The notes under the pieces: model-generated
What the model was told of the DNA's origin: nothing
What the model saw: the letters and a program-made list of their open reading frames with translations, nothing else
Database searches by the model: none
In this document: piece after piece, positions 53,669 to 63,860 of the stretch
Layout: every line of letters starts with the position of its first letter
Numbering within the stretch: position 1 is the stretch's first letter
Made by a program: the position numbers and the translations under genes
From: Undibacterium sp. YM2
GTDB taxonomy: Bacteria; Pseudomonadota; Gammaproteobacteria; Burkholderiales; Burkholderiaceae_D
NCBI RefSeq assembly: GCF_009937975.1
Contig: NZ_AP018441.1
Span: forward strand, 5,022,001 to 5,086,000
Length of the DNA stretch: 64,000 nt
Direction: 5' to 3'

Positions 53669-54286
53669 TTGAAAACTAGAGCATGGATCAGGCTGCCGTC
53701 AGGCAAACACCTTGACCTGATCAACCCCGATCCCCAGGCCTGGCTGGATAGCGACCTGGCAGACAGGCTCTCGAGAACTTACCGCTGGGGTGGCGAATCC
53801 TGTTGGCCACGGCCACTGTCAGTAGCCCAGCATAGCCTGAACGTACTTGCCCTGCGCAGTACCATGACAGAAACGCCTATGAGCGCAGGAGCTGCCTTGC
53901 GCGAACTCTTGCATGATGGTGAAGAAGGCCTGCTGGCCTTCGACTGTATTTCACCACTCAAAGCCGTATTAGGAGCGCCGTTCAAGGAAGTCAGCGACAG
54001 GCTCACAGATGCGATCGTCAGACGTTATCAGCTACCCGCCTGGGATGATATGGATTACCGCCTGCATAAGCTTGCAGATGAACTGATCGCAGCCTCAGAA
54101 GCCGTACATTGTGCGGGCTGGCCACGCAATGAAGTACTTGATGTACTGCAAATCAAACTGCCCATACTGGAAGAAGACCCACTGGTAGAAATTTATGATT
54201 GCCAAGCATGGGAGCCCTGGCCGCCAGAGCTTGCATGCCAGCGTTTTTTGGCAAAAATGAATGAACTTATTACCTCCTCAAGCTGA
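53669..54286 (+). CDS. HD-domain phosphohydrolase
   Basis: This 205-aa protein belongs to the HD superfamily (YfdR-like, near nucleotide hydrolases). The metal-binding pattern is visible as AQHSLNVL (His near residue 53) and LLHDGEEGLL (His-Asp about 81-82), with a later Asp in KLADELIA (about 137). Such enzymes dephosphorylate nucleotides or other phosphoesters; the substrate is unknown. The start is TTG at 53669. This choice is supported by the MITE: with it removed, TTGA would overlap the kinase stop by exactly 4 bases. Its expression may now depend on read-through across the element. Confidence 0.82.
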   Translation: MKTRAWIRLPSGKHLDLINPDPQAWLDSDLADRLSRTYRWGGESCWPRPLSVAQHSLNVLALRSTMTETPMSAGAALRELLHDGEEGLLAFDCISPLKAVLGAPFKEVSDRLTDAIVRRYQLPAWDDMDYRLHKLADELIAASEAVHCAGWPRNEVLDVLQIKLPILEEDPLVEIYDCQAWEPWPPELACQRFLAKMNELITSSS

Positions 54287-54528
54287 CCTGCGCTGACACA
54301 GGCTAACTCAAGGCAAAGCCGGATACTGTTCACAAGTCAACACTACAGCCCAGGTTCTTCCCTTGCGCCTGTCACGCATGGTGCCAGGTTCTGCAGAACA
54401 TCTCCTGTCTGGTAACGCCTGGTTACCTTCATTTCCCATCACGAAAAGAGTTTTAAAAATTGTGAATCCATTTGTTTGTTTCCCGCGTATTAAGACTTGA
54501 GAGAAATAAAAATAATCGTGGAGCAATA

Positions 54529-56592
54529 ATGCACAAGACAAAAATGGACCCTGCCTTGCTTTTCTGCCTTGCTTTTTTTCTACTGCCAACTGTTCAAACC
54601 GCACAAGCAGACGAGCCAGAAAAAATCGCCACGGTGCAAGTCCTGGGCAATTATGACAATGCGGTTGGCACCAGTAATGCCGCCAGCCAGGGCTCAGTAA
54701 CATCCAATCTCGTCAGCAACCGCCCTGCCCTGCGTACTGGTGAATTGCTGGAATTTGTACCGGGCATGATCGTTACCCAGCATAGCGGTGATGGCAAGGC
54801 CAACCAGTATTTTTTGCGCGGCTTTAATCTTGACCATGGCACTGACTTTGCGACTTTTGTTGATGGCATGCCAGTCAATATGCGTAGCCATGCACATGGC
54901 CAGGGTTATTCGGATTTGAATTTCCTGATCCCTGAACTGGTACAGCGCATAGATTATAAGAAGGGGCCGTATTTTGCCGATGAAGGTGACTTTGCCTCTG
55001 CCGGTGCGGCTCATCTTCGTATGACAGACAAGCTGGGCGCCGGTATCGCCAGCCTGTCTTTGGGCGGCTATGGCTACCAGCGGGCAGTGTTGGCAAATTC
55101 AATGGCACTGACGAACGGCAATTTGCTGTATGGCCTGGAGATTAACCGCAATGATGGCCCCTGGCTTAATCCTGAAAACGTGCGCAAGTACAGTGCCGTG
55201 CTACGCTATAGCCAGGGCAACCATGACGATGGTTACAGCTTGACAGCCATGGCCTACAAGAATAACTGGAACTCCACAGACCAGATACCCTTGCGTGAAG
55301 TGCAGTCTGGCCAGATCAGCCGCTTTGGTGCGCTTGACCCTACGGATGGTGGACAAAGCTCGCGCTACAGTCTTTCGTATGCCATGAAAAAGCGCAGTCC
55401 GGATGGTGTATTTGAAATGGATGCTTACGCTGTGCAATCCAGCCTCGACCTGTTCAGCAACTTTACCTATTTCCTGGCTAACCCTGATACAGGTGACCAG
55501 TTCAGCCAAAGTGAAAAGCGCCAGATGCTGGGCATGAATATCAGCCAGACCTGGCCGCTGACTGTGGCTGATCTTGAAATGCATAACAAGATAGGCGTGC
55601 AACTGCGTTACGATAAACTTTCACCCGTCGGCATTTACAACACCATTGCACAGCAACGCATATCAACGATACGCGAAGACAGCGTGAAAGAAATCAGCGC
55701 TGGTTTTTATGCAGAAAATTCCATACAGTGGCACCCCAAATTTCGCAGCATTGCCGGGCTGCGCTACGATGCCTACCGCTTTGATGTCAACAGCAGCATA
55801 GAAGGCAATTCAGGCAAAGCCAGTGACTATATCGTCTCGCCCAAATTGTCATTGATCTTTGGCCCATGGAACAAGACCGAATATTTCATCAACTACGGCA
55901 GCGGTTTTCACAGCAATGATGCGCGCGGCACCACGCAAACACGCTTGCCTGATGGCGGCATCTCCACGCCGGTAACACCACTGGTTAAAACTAAGGGCGC
56001 AGAATTGGGTGTGCGCACAGAAATCATCCCCGGCCTGCAAAGCTCGCTGGCACTGTGGCGACTGGATATTGCCTCTGAACTCTTGTTTGTCGGTGATGCT
56101 GGTGAAACCGAACCCAGCCGCGCCAGCCGCCGTACCGGCATAGAATGGAACAACCATTACATCGCCAGACCATGGCTGTTGTTTGACCTTGACCTGGCAG
56201 CATCCCGGGCTCGTTATACACAAAATGATATGGCGGGTAATTACATCCCCGGCTCCATTGACAGGGTGGCCTCTTTTGGCGTGACTGTAACTGACGTGGG
56301 CCGCTGGTACGGTGGCTTTGAATTGCGTTATTTTGGCCCACGTCCTTTGATTGAAGACAATAGTGTGCGTTCTTCATCGACCACGCTGGCCTATGCCCGC
56401 ATGGGTTACAGGATCAATGCCAGGACCAGGCTGACGATGGATGTGTTCAACCTGTTCAACAAGCAGGCCAGCGACATTGATTATTATTACCAGTCACGCC
56501 TGCCGCGCGAAAGCATGGAAGGTGCCAATGACATACATTTTCACCCAGTAGAACCACGCTCTGTGAGACTGACATTGACACATAATTTTTAA
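54529..56592 (+). CDS. TonB-dependent outer-membrane receptor
   Basis: This 687-aa receptor has a signal peptide (residues 1-27, ending A-Q-A), a plug domain (about 30-165: RTGELLEFVPGMIVTQHSGDGKANQYFLRGFNLDHGTDFATFVDGMPVN, partly quoted) and a 22-strand barrel ending in the usual C-terminal aromatic F (LTLTHNF). No clear TonB box was read. No transport operon adjoins, so the ligand (siderophore, metal, sugar) is unknown. I start at 54529 because the protein then begins with the signal peptide; an ATG 19 codons earlier lacks that. A hairpin GGTAAC/GTTACC occurs upstream at 54411-54427. Confidence 0.9.
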   Translation: MHKTKMDPALLFCLAFFLLPTVQTAQADEPEKIATVQVLGNYDNAVGTSNAASQGSVTSNLVSNRPALRTGELLEFVPGMIVTQHSGDGKANQYFLRGFNLDHGTDFATFVDGMPVNMRSHAHGQGYSDLNFLIPELVQRIDYKKGPYFADEGDFASAGAAHLRMTDKLGAGIASLSLGGYGYQRAVLANSMALTNGNLLYGLEINRNDGPWLNPENVRKYSAVLRYSQGNHDDGYSLTAMAYKNNWNSTDQIPLREVQSGQISRFGALDPTDGGQSSRYSLSYAMKKRSPDGVFEMDAYAVQSSLDLFSNFTYFLANPDTGDQFSQSEKRQMLGMNISQTWPLTVADLEMHNKIGVQLRYDKLSPVGIYNTIAQQRISTIREDSVKEISAGFYAENSIQWHPKFRSIAGLRYDAYRFDVNSSIEGNSGKASDYIVSPKLSLIFGPWNKTEYFINYGSGFHSNDARGTTQTRLPDGGISTPVTPLVKTKGAELGVRTEIIPGLQSSLALWRLDIASELLFVGDAGETEPSRASRRTGIEWNNHYIARPWLLFDLDLAASRARYTQNDMAGNYIPGSIDRVASFGVTVTDVGRWYGGFELRYFGPRPLIEDNSVRSSSTTLAYARMGYRINARTRLTMDVFNLFNKQASDIDYYYQSRLPRESMEGANDIHFHPVEPRSVRLTLTHNF

Positions 56593-56614
56593 TGCATACA
56601 GATGCCATTGGCGC

Positions 56615-56648
56615 AAAAAAAAGCGTACTCCTTGACGGAATACGCTTT
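56615..56648 (-). terminator. Terminator of the efflux operon
   Basis: On the minus strand AAAGCGTA and TACGCTTT pair around a 13-base loop and are followed by a run of T, since the plus strand has eight A at 56615-56622. It sits about 100 bp beyond the outer-membrane channel gene and closes the RND operon. Confidence 0.85.
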
Positions 56649-56745
56649 GGAAACCAGAACTCGTTCTGGGAGGGTGGAAATCTTAGCCGGCTTTTGCCGC
56701 GATAATTTTCAGAGCAGTTTCAGTGTTTACTACAGGTAGACGATC

Positions 56746-58194
56746 TCAGCCGCCACTCCAGCCACCACCGATGGCACGTATCAGGCTGACCGCAGACCTG
56801 GCGCGTGCACCATCGAGTTGTGCGGCGATGCGCTGTTGCTGTAAGACCGTACGGTCAGCGTCGATGACGTTCAAGTAACTGACTGATCCTTCGCGGTATT
56901 GCACATGCGAGAGTTTCGCTGCCCGCTCTGCCGCCTGCACCGCATGGTCTTGCGCCTGGGTCTGGTCGCGCAGCAGCCGCAAGTCCGCCAGGTTGTCTTC
57001 GACTTCCCTGAAGGCATTCAGCACAGTCTGGCGGTAGTTGGCCACATCTTCTTCATAGACGGCACCCGCTCTTTCCACATTCGCCTGGCGGCGGCCACCA
57101 TCAAACAGCGGCATGGACAATAAAGGCCCCAGAAGGAAGGTGCGGCTGCTCCAGTTCAGCAAGTCACCGAGGCTGGCGGACGCATAACCGGCAGAGCCTG
57201 TAATATCCAGCCTGGGGAAGAAGGCTGAGCGTGCCACACCTATGCGTGCATTGGCGGCGGCCATGCTGCGTTCTGCTGCGGCAATATCTGGCCTGCGTTC
57301 CAGCAAGTCTGATGGCAAACCAGCCGGGATATTGACAGCGATACGTGATAAAGGACGCGGCGAAAAATTGAATTCTGCCGGCGTCTTGCCCAGCAAGACG
57401 GCCAGTGCATGTTCTGCCACCGCCCGGCTGCGTGCCAGACCCAGTGATTCTGATTGCGCCGTTGCCAGTTCTGCCTTGGCGCGTGCCAGATCCAGTTCGC
57501 TGATATCACCTTCATTAAAACGGGTTTGCACCAGCTTCAGGGTTTTTGAGCGTAGTTCTACCGTGGCGGCATACAAGGCCTGTTCTGCATCCAGTTCACG
57601 CAGCAAAAAGTAGGCTTGCGCCACATCGGCTTGCAAGGCCAGTTGCACGGACTGGAACAGGGCTTCATTCTTTTGCGTATCTGCCGTTGCCGCGTCTATG
57701 CTGGAAGCCACACGGCCAAACAGATCCAGTTCATACGAGGCACCAAGCTGGGCATTGTAAGTCGTCGATGTCGGCATCCTGGTATTGTCAGGCAAACTCT
57801 GGGACGCCGGTGCAGCGCGCCCACGGTTGGCACCCAGGCCAGCATTCACTTGCGGGAACAGGCCAGCACGCGCATCCTGCCGCAAGGCGCGGGATTGCTT
57901 CAGGCGGGCAGCAGCCGCTTTGAGGTTCTGGTTGGCCGCCATGGCCTGGCTTTCCATCTCGTTGAGGCTATCGTCTGCAAAGATTTTCCACCATTCGCCA
58001 CGGGCGACTTCTTCTGAAGGCTGCGCTTCTTTCCAGTTGCTCGAGTTGCTGCTTGCCTGCACTTCTTTATAGGCAGCGGGAGTTGTCACTTCCGCTTTCT
58101 GATAAGTCGGCGCAACCGAACAGCCAGCCAGCACCAGCAATAACATCAACAGGGATGAAGCGGACTTTAAGGGTTTGATTGTATTCATCATCAT
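56746..58194 (-). CDS. RND efflux outer-membrane factor (NodT/OprM family lipoprotein)
   Basis: This 482-aa protein has a signal peptide with lipobox LAGC (Cys near residue 25), so it is lipid-anchored in the outer membrane. It has the two OEP-type repeats (about residues 60-255 and 265-470), with ESQAMAANQNLKAAAARLKQSRALRQDARAGLFPQV and the later RRPDIAAAERSMAAANARIGVARSAFFPRLDITGSAG, partly quoted. It forms the channel of the tripartite pump encoded upstream; the pump gene ends 6 bp before it. No frameshift seen here. Closed by the terminator at 56615. Confidence 0.92.
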   Translation of the reverse strand: MMMNTIKPLKSASSLLMLLLVLAGCSVAPTYQKAEVTTPAAYKEVQASSNSSNWKEAQPSEEVARGEWWKIFADDSLNEMESQAMAANQNLKAAAARLKQSRALRQDARAGLFPQVNAGLGANRGRAAPASQSLPDNTRMPTSTTYNAQLGASYELDLFGRVASSIDAATADTQKNEALFQSVQLALQADVAQAYFLLRELDAEQALYAATVELRSKTLKLVQTRFNEGDISELDLARAKAELATAQSESLGLARSRAVAEHALAVLLGKTPAEFNFSPRPLSRIAVNIPAGLPSDLLERRPDIAAAERSMAAANARIGVARSAFFPRLDITGSAGYASASLGDLLNWSSRTFLLGPLLSMPLFDGGRRQANVERAGAVYEEDVANYRQTVLNAFREVEDNLADLRLLRDQTQAQDHAVQAAERAAKLSHVQYREGSVSYLNVIDADRTVLQQQRIAAQLDGARARSAVSLIRAIGGGWSGG

Positions 58195-58200
58195 GCTCTC

Positions 58201-61200
58201 TCAAACTTTAACAGTTGCGTGCTCATGGGCATGTGCTATCGCTGGTGCTTCATGCACGGTGGCAGAATGCAGCTTGCGGCCACCCACGAAACTACGTAAC
58301 AAGACATAGAACACTGGCGTCAGGAACAGGCCAAACAATGTCACACCCAGCATGCCAAAGAACACTGCCACACCCATGGCATGACGCATCTCGGAGCCAG
58401 GGCCGCTGGAAATCACCAGTGGCACCACACCCATGATGAAGGCGATGGAAGTCATCAGGATAGGGCGCAGACGCAAGCGGCTGGCATCTATCGCGGCCTG
58501 CAAAGGCGTGCTGCCCTGCAGTTCAAGCTCCCGCGCAAATTCCACAATCAGAATCGCATTCTTGGCCGATAGCCCTACCAGTACCATGAGACCGATCTGG
58601 GTGAAGATATTGTTGTCCCCACCTGTGAGCCAGACGCCGGTCAAAGCCGCCAGCAAACTCATGGGCACGATCATGATGACAGCCAGTGGCAGGGTCAGGC
58701 TTTCATACTGCGCTGCCAATACCAGGAAGACCAGCAAGACACTGATAGGAAATACCCAGACACCGGCATTGCCAGCCAAAATCTGTTGGTAAGTCAGGTC
58801 CGTCCATTCAAACTTGATACCGGCAGGCAGGGTCTTGGCAGCAATACGCTCTGCCGCAGCCTGTGCCTGGTTCGATGAATAACCGGGGGCTGGGCCACCA
58901 TTGATATCCGCCGCGGTATAGCCGTTATAACGCACCACCATCTCAGGACCAAAGCTTGGCGTGACTTTGACGAGGGAAGACAAAGGCACCATTTCACCAG
59001 CAATGTTGCGGGTTTTCAGTTGCAGAATATCTTCAGGCTTGGCACGGTAAGGCGCATCTGCCTGGGCACGTACCTGATACACACGGCCAAAACGGTTGAA
59101 GTCATTCACGTACAAGGAACCAAGATAAATCTGCATGGTGTCAAACACATCGGTCACCGGCACACCGAGTTGCTTGGCCTTGACGCGGTCGAGATTCACA
59201 TCCAGTTGTGGCACATTGATCTGGTAGCTGGAAAACATAGGCCCCAGTTCTGGTGCTGTTCTGGCCGCAGCAATAAAGGCCTGTGTTGCGGCATCCAGTT
59301 CAGCATAGCCCAGTGCCCCTTGTCTTCTATCTGCATCTTGAAACCACCCACCGTGCCCAGGCCCATGACAGGTGGTGGCGGGAAGACAGCGATAAAAGCA
59401 TCTTTGATACCGAAATATTTCTGGTTCAATTTGCCCGCAATCGCATTGGCAGAAAGCTCGGCACTGCGGCGTTCTTCAAACGGCTTCAGCGTCACAAAAA
59501 CAATACCGGCGCTGGAGCTATTGGTAAAACCATTGATGGACAAACCAGGGAAGGCAACTGCGCTTTCCACGCCCGGTTCTTTCAAGGCAATGGCCGACAT
59601 GTCACGGATGACTTTTTCTGTCCTGTCCAGCGTTGCACCATTAGGCAATTGCGTGAAGCTGATCAGGTATTGCTTATCTTGCCCAGGCACAAAACCACCC
59701 GGCACGATATAGGAAATACCCACGGCTGCTGCCAGCAATACCACATATACCACCATACTGGAAGCCTTGCGTGAGATAACGCCAGCCACACCCTTGGAAT
59801 ATTTTTCAGAACCGCGATTGAACATGCGGTTAAAGGCATTGAAGAAGCGGCCAAACAGGCGGTTCATGACCTTGGTCAGCCAGTCCGGTTTTTCATCATG
59901 GCCTTTGAGCAAAATCGCAGCAAGTGCCGGTGACAGGGTCAGCGAGTTGAAGGCCGAGATCACAGTAGAAATCGCAATCGTCATCGCAAACTGTTTGTAA
60001 AATTGCCCGGTCAAGCCAGTCATGAAGGCCAGTGGTACGAATACCGCAACCAGTGTCAGGGCAATAGCGATAATAGGGCCGCTGACTTCACGCATGGCGC
60101 GGTAAGTCGCTTCTTTTGGTGACAGGCCAGCTGAGATATTTCTCTCCACATTCTCTACCACAACAATCGCATCATCGACGACGATACCGATGGCCAGCAC
60201 CATGCCAAACAGTGACAGGGCATTGATGGAATAGCCAAAGCCCAGCATCAGCGAAAAAGTACCGACGATGGATACCGGCACAGCCAGCAAAGGGATCAGT
60301 GAAGCACGCCAGGTTTGCAAAAACACGATGACCACCAATACCACCAGCGCAATCGCTTCCAGCAAGGTCTCGACGACCGCATGGATGCTTGAACGCACGA
60401 ATTGCGTAGGGTCATACACGATCTTGTATTGCACAGAGCTGGGGAAGTCCGTCGCCAATTCTTTCATTGCCGCACGCACCTGGTCAGACACGTCCAGCGC
60501 ATTCGCACCAGGTGCCTGGAAAATAGGTATCGCTACTGCCGGTTTATTGTCGAGCAGGGAACGCAAGCCATATTCAGCGGCATCCAGTTCTATACGCGCC
60601 ACGTCCGCCAGGCGGGTGACTGCACCATCGGCAGAAGTCTTCAAGATGATTTCGGCAAATTCTGCTTCTGATTTCAAGCGGCCTTGCGCATTCACATTGA
60701 ATTGCAAAGGTGTGCCTGGCACATTAGGGGACGCGCCGATGACACCGGCTGCCACCTGTACGTTTTGCTCACGCACGGCATTCACGATATCAGATGCCGT
60801 CAAACCACGCTGTGCGACTTTTTGTGGATCGAGCCAGACGCGCATGGCGTAATTGCCCGAGCCAAACAGGCCAACTTCACCTACGCCCTTGATGCGTGCG
60901 AGGCGGTCTTTGACATTCAACACTGCATAGTTGCGCAGGTAAGTCATGTCATAGCGGTTATCTGGTGAAATCAGATGCACGACCATGGTCAGCGCAGGTG
61001 AACTCTTGATCGTCGTCACACCCAGGCGTTGCACATCGGCAGGCAGGCGTGGCAAGGCTTGCGAGACACGGTTTTGCACCAGTTGCTGCGCCTTGTCAGG
61101 GTCTACACCGAGTTTGAAGTTGACGGTCACCGTCAGGTTGCCGTCACTGTTTGCCTGTGACTGCATGTACAGCATGTTTTCCACGCCGTTGATGGATTCT

Positions 61201-61403
61201 TCCAGAGGTGAAGCCACAGTTTCTGCAATCACCTTTGGATTGGCACCCGGATATTGCGCCCGCACCACGACAGAAGGCGGCACCACCTCGGGATATTCCG
61301 AGATGGGCAACTGGAACATGGCCAGTGCACCGGCCAGCAAGATGATTACCGATAACACCCCGGCGAAGATGGGGCGGTCGATAAAGAATTTTGAGATATT
61401 CAT
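58201..61403 (-). pseudogene. RND efflux pump, inner-membrane subunit, one frameshift
   Basis: Corrected, this is an AcrB/MexB-like pump (HAE1 family) of about 1060 aa. The two open parts are 59196-61403 (N-terminal; residues 1-about 700, including VVDDAIVVVEN of helix 4, whose Asp pair relays protons) and 58201-59238 (C-terminal, from FSSYQINVPQLDVNLDRVKAKQLGVP on, with a second helix set and LMVLVGLSAKNAILIVEFA). They join near 59316-59319, a run of four C on the plus strand; inserting one base restores EDKGALGYAELDAATQAF. The sequence is otherwise intact, so an assembly error is at least as likely as a real mutation. Substrate probably hydrophobic drugs or solvents. The adaptor is upstream, the channel downstream. 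Confidence 0.85.
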
Positions 61404-61443
61404 GATATTTTTCTATCTGCGTTTATATTTGTGTACGCAATGA

Positions 61444-62685
61444 TCAGGACTTGTTAGCCGCAGCAGTTTTGCCTGCTTCAGCAGTCGTGTCCGGTTTCGC
61501 TGCAGCAGCCACTTTGCTCATGGGCACCATATTCGGTGTGATGGCGTCACCAGGGCGAGTACGTTGCAGGCCATTGACGACGATGCGTTCACCGGCCTTG
61601 AGGCCTGCTTCGACGATGAGCATATCTTCCTGCCTGTTACCGAGACGCACTTCGCGGTAGGCAGTGTGATTGTCTTTGTCGACTGCCAGCACAAAGCGCT
61701 TGCTTTGATCTGTGCCCACGGCTTTTTCATCTATCATCAGGGCTGCATGCGGTGCACCGCCACCGAGGCGTACACGGGCATACAGGCCGGGCAGCAACAG
61801 GCCATCCTGGTTTTCAAACACGGCGCGTACGCGTATGGTTCCTGAAGAAGTATCCACGCGGTTGTCGATGGAAACCACCTTGCCCTGACGTGAATAGCCT
61901 TCTTCATTCGCCAGACCCAGGAAGACCGGCACTTGGGTATTCTTAGCCTGTGCAGGGTTTACGTATTTCAAGAAGCTTTGTTCATCCACATCAAAGGATG
62001 CATACACCTGCGAAACAGAAACCAGGGTACTCAGAGGAGGAGTGTTACCCCCGACAGCGATGACGTTACCGACAGTAACCTCGGCGCGCGAGATGCGGCC
62101 AGCAACAGGTGCGGTGATCTGGGTATATTCGAGATTGAGTTTTGCTGCTTTCAATGCCGCCTGGGCTGCCAGTACATTGGCGGCTGCTTCACGCGATGCA
62201 TTTTGTTTTTCTTCAAAGTCACGGCGGGCGATGGCGTTTTCACCCAGCAGTCTTTCACCGCGGGCCACGTCAGAACTGGTATAGGCTGCGCGTGCCTCTG
62301 CGGCTGCCAGTTGTGCCTGGAAGCGTGCGACTTCAGCCGCATAGGGACGTGGATCTATGGTGAACAGCAAGTCACCTTTCTTGACCAGGCTACCATCCTT
62401 GAAATGCACGGCAGTCAGTGTGCCGCCTACCAGCGGGCGTATTTCTACCCTATCGACGGCTTCTAGCTTGCCAGAATAATTTTGCCAATCGACGATATTG
62501 CGGCTGACGACTTCAGCGACATCAACGGTCGTTGCTGGCGGCGCAGCCTTGGGGGCGTCATTGGCTTCAACATTGATGGCGCCTATGGTGCCAGCAGCAG
62601 CAATCAACAGGACGATGGCGGCGCTGATGGCGATGGATTTACGGCTTGGAGTTGTGGATATAGTGGAGCTGGTAGATTCAAACAT
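61444..62685 (-). CDS. RND efflux periplasmic adaptor (membrane fusion protein)
   Basis: This 413-aa adaptor has an N-terminal signal/anchor helix (about residues 20-35), a barrel-sandwich half (VEIRPLVGGTLTAVHFKDGSLVKKGDLLFTIDPRPY, partly quoted, about 80-115), a coiled-coil hairpin (about 115-190) with EARAAYTSSDVARGERLLGE, and a beta-barrel end. It links the pump to the channel. The start at 62685 has GAGGAAT upstream, while an ATG 22 codons earlier would overlap the control region. The C-terminal tail (AAAAKPDTTAEAGKTAAANKS) is low complexity. It is the first gene of the efflux operon, after the alpha/beta hydrolase. Confidence 0.9.
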   Translation of the reverse strand: MFESTSSTISTTPSRKSIAISAAIVLLIAAAGTIGAINVEANDAPKAAPPATTVDVAEVVSRNIVDWQNYSGKLEAVDRVEIRPLVGGTLTAVHFKDGSLVKKGDLLFTIDPRPYAAEVARFQAQLAAAEARAAYTSSDVARGERLLGENAIARRDFEEKQNASREAAANVLAAQAALKAAKLNLEYTQITAPVAGRISRAEVTVGNVIAVGGNTPPLSTLVSVSQVYASFDVDEQSFLKYVNPAQAKNTQVPVFLGLANEEGYSRQGKVVSIDNRVDTSSGTIRVRAVFENQDGLLLPGLYARVRLGGGAPHAALMIDEKAVGTDQSKRFVLAVDKDNHTAYREVRLGNRQEDMLIVEAGLKAGERIVVNGLQRTRPGDAITPNMVPMSKVAAAAKPDTTAEAGKTAAANKS

Positions 62686-62743
62686 GATATTCCTCGTGGA
62701 TGTAGTATGTAAATTACTGAGTTCTTGAGAGTCTTTTGTTTTG

Positions 62744-63673
62744 TCAGACATTTTGTTTTTCCTCCAGGGATACGAAAGCAGATGTAGTCAATTCAGTAGG
62801 GGTGGCCAGACGACGGCGCAAAAAATCTGCCACTTCCACCAGCACAGGCTGATGTTCAGGCAATGAGGCATGTTTGATCCCGGCAAAGCGGGCAACCTGC
62901 ACAGGCACACCAACCGTGATCAGGGCTGCTGCATATTTTTCTGCTTCCACGTGCAGGACATCATGTTCAGCAGTAGCGATAAAGGCGGGTGACAAACCAC
63001 CCAGGCGGCTGGATTCCAGCGGTGCGGCATACGGGTGCAGGCGCTGCAAAGAGCGCGGCAGGTACTGGCCATAACAATGCGCACATTCTTGCGGGGTCAG
63101 GTCAGATTCCAGTTTCTTGGCGTCGCCCAGGCGTGTCATGCTGGGGTCCAGCATCGGGCCTATCAGCGCCTGCGCCAGTATCGGCGGGGCATTGCGGTCA
63201 CGTGCTATCAGGGTCAAACAAGTCGCCAGATTGCCACCGGCATCGTCACCTGCTACTGCCAGGCGGCTGGCGTCAGCCCTGATGCTGGCGGCGTTTTTGA
63301 TGGCCCACAGCATGGCGGTGTATGCATCTTCCGGCGCTGCCGGAAAAGGCTTGGCCGGGGCCAGTGAATAACCCACTGACAAGACGATGACATTGCTGTT
63401 GCGGGCAATGAAGCGGGCCGGTACATCGGCATCATTCAAAGACCCGCTGATAAAACCTCCGCCATGGAAATACAGCACTACCGGCAAAACCGCATTGCCC
63501 TGAGGGCGGTACAGGCGCACAGGAATGACCCCAAGCTGGCCAGGGATAAGGAAATTGTCTATCTGCAAAGATGGCTCAGCCGTCTTTGTGGTCTTTTTTC
63601 TTTTCTTGACGGCGTTGCCGGGATTGCCAATAGCGCCGGAAATACCAAGAATTGTTGCTGTTTCGTCCATCAT
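62744..63673 (-). CDS. Alpha/beta hydrolase, HSL-like, with altered nucleophile
   Basis: This 309-aa protein belongs to the hormone-sensitive-lipase (acetyl esterase) family by its oxyanion motif HGGGF (70-74) and the later A-E-H-D (Asp238) and K-H-A-S (His268). The nucleophile elbow, normally GDSAGG, reads GDDAGG (142-147): Asp144 replaces Ser, from a GAT codon (63242-63244). Either the protein lost esterase activity and has another role, or it uses Asp. The gene is the first in the direction of the efflux operon, with 58 bp to the adaptor; transport of a cleaved substrate is thinkable. Divergent from a LysR-type regulator. Confidence 0.84.
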   Translation of the reverse strand: MMDETATILGISGAIGNPGNAVKKRKKTTKTAEPSLQIDNFLIPGQLGVIPVRLYRPQGNAVLPVVLYFHGGGFISGSLNDADVPARFIARNSNVIVLSVGYSLAPAKPFPAAPEDAYTAMLWAIKNAASIRADASRLAVAGDDAGGNLATCLTLIARDRNAPPILAQALIGPMLDPSMTRLGDAKKLESDLTPQECAHCYGQYLPRSLQRLHPYAAPLESSRLGGLSPAFIATAEHDVLHVEAEKYAAALITVGVPVQVARFAGIKHASLPEHQPVLVEVADFLRRRLATPTELTTSAFVSLEEKQNV

Positions 63674-63709
63674 ATTGTCGCCAATCGCGCCAGAGCTTAG
63701 TGAATGGAC

Positions 63710-63824
63710 CGAATAGTAGGCGCGATGCGCTTGCGGATAAACGCCTATAATCGAACATGACTATTCGGCCAGGTCGACTAATCAAGCTTCAAATTAGGTT
63801 TATACTTCGTTCAGACGAATAGTC
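63710..63824. promoter_or_regulatory. Divergent operator region with three CGAATAGT copies
   Basis: The 187-bp gap between the hydrolase and the LysR gene contains CGAATAGT at 63710-63717 and 63816-63823 (plus strand) and ACTATTCG at 63760-63767. The second and third form an inverted pair with GACTATTCG/CGAATAGTC arms. These are candidate binding sites for the LysR protein and lie where it could control both directions. Confidence 0.6.
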
Positions 63825-63860
63825 CTTGACCATGCCAACCAGTTATTCAGGAGTACCGCG

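Noticed and set aside
58201..59238. C-terminal RND pump part as an independent gene
   Set aside because: It lacks the N-terminal half and a ribosome site, and joins the upstream frame after one base is added.
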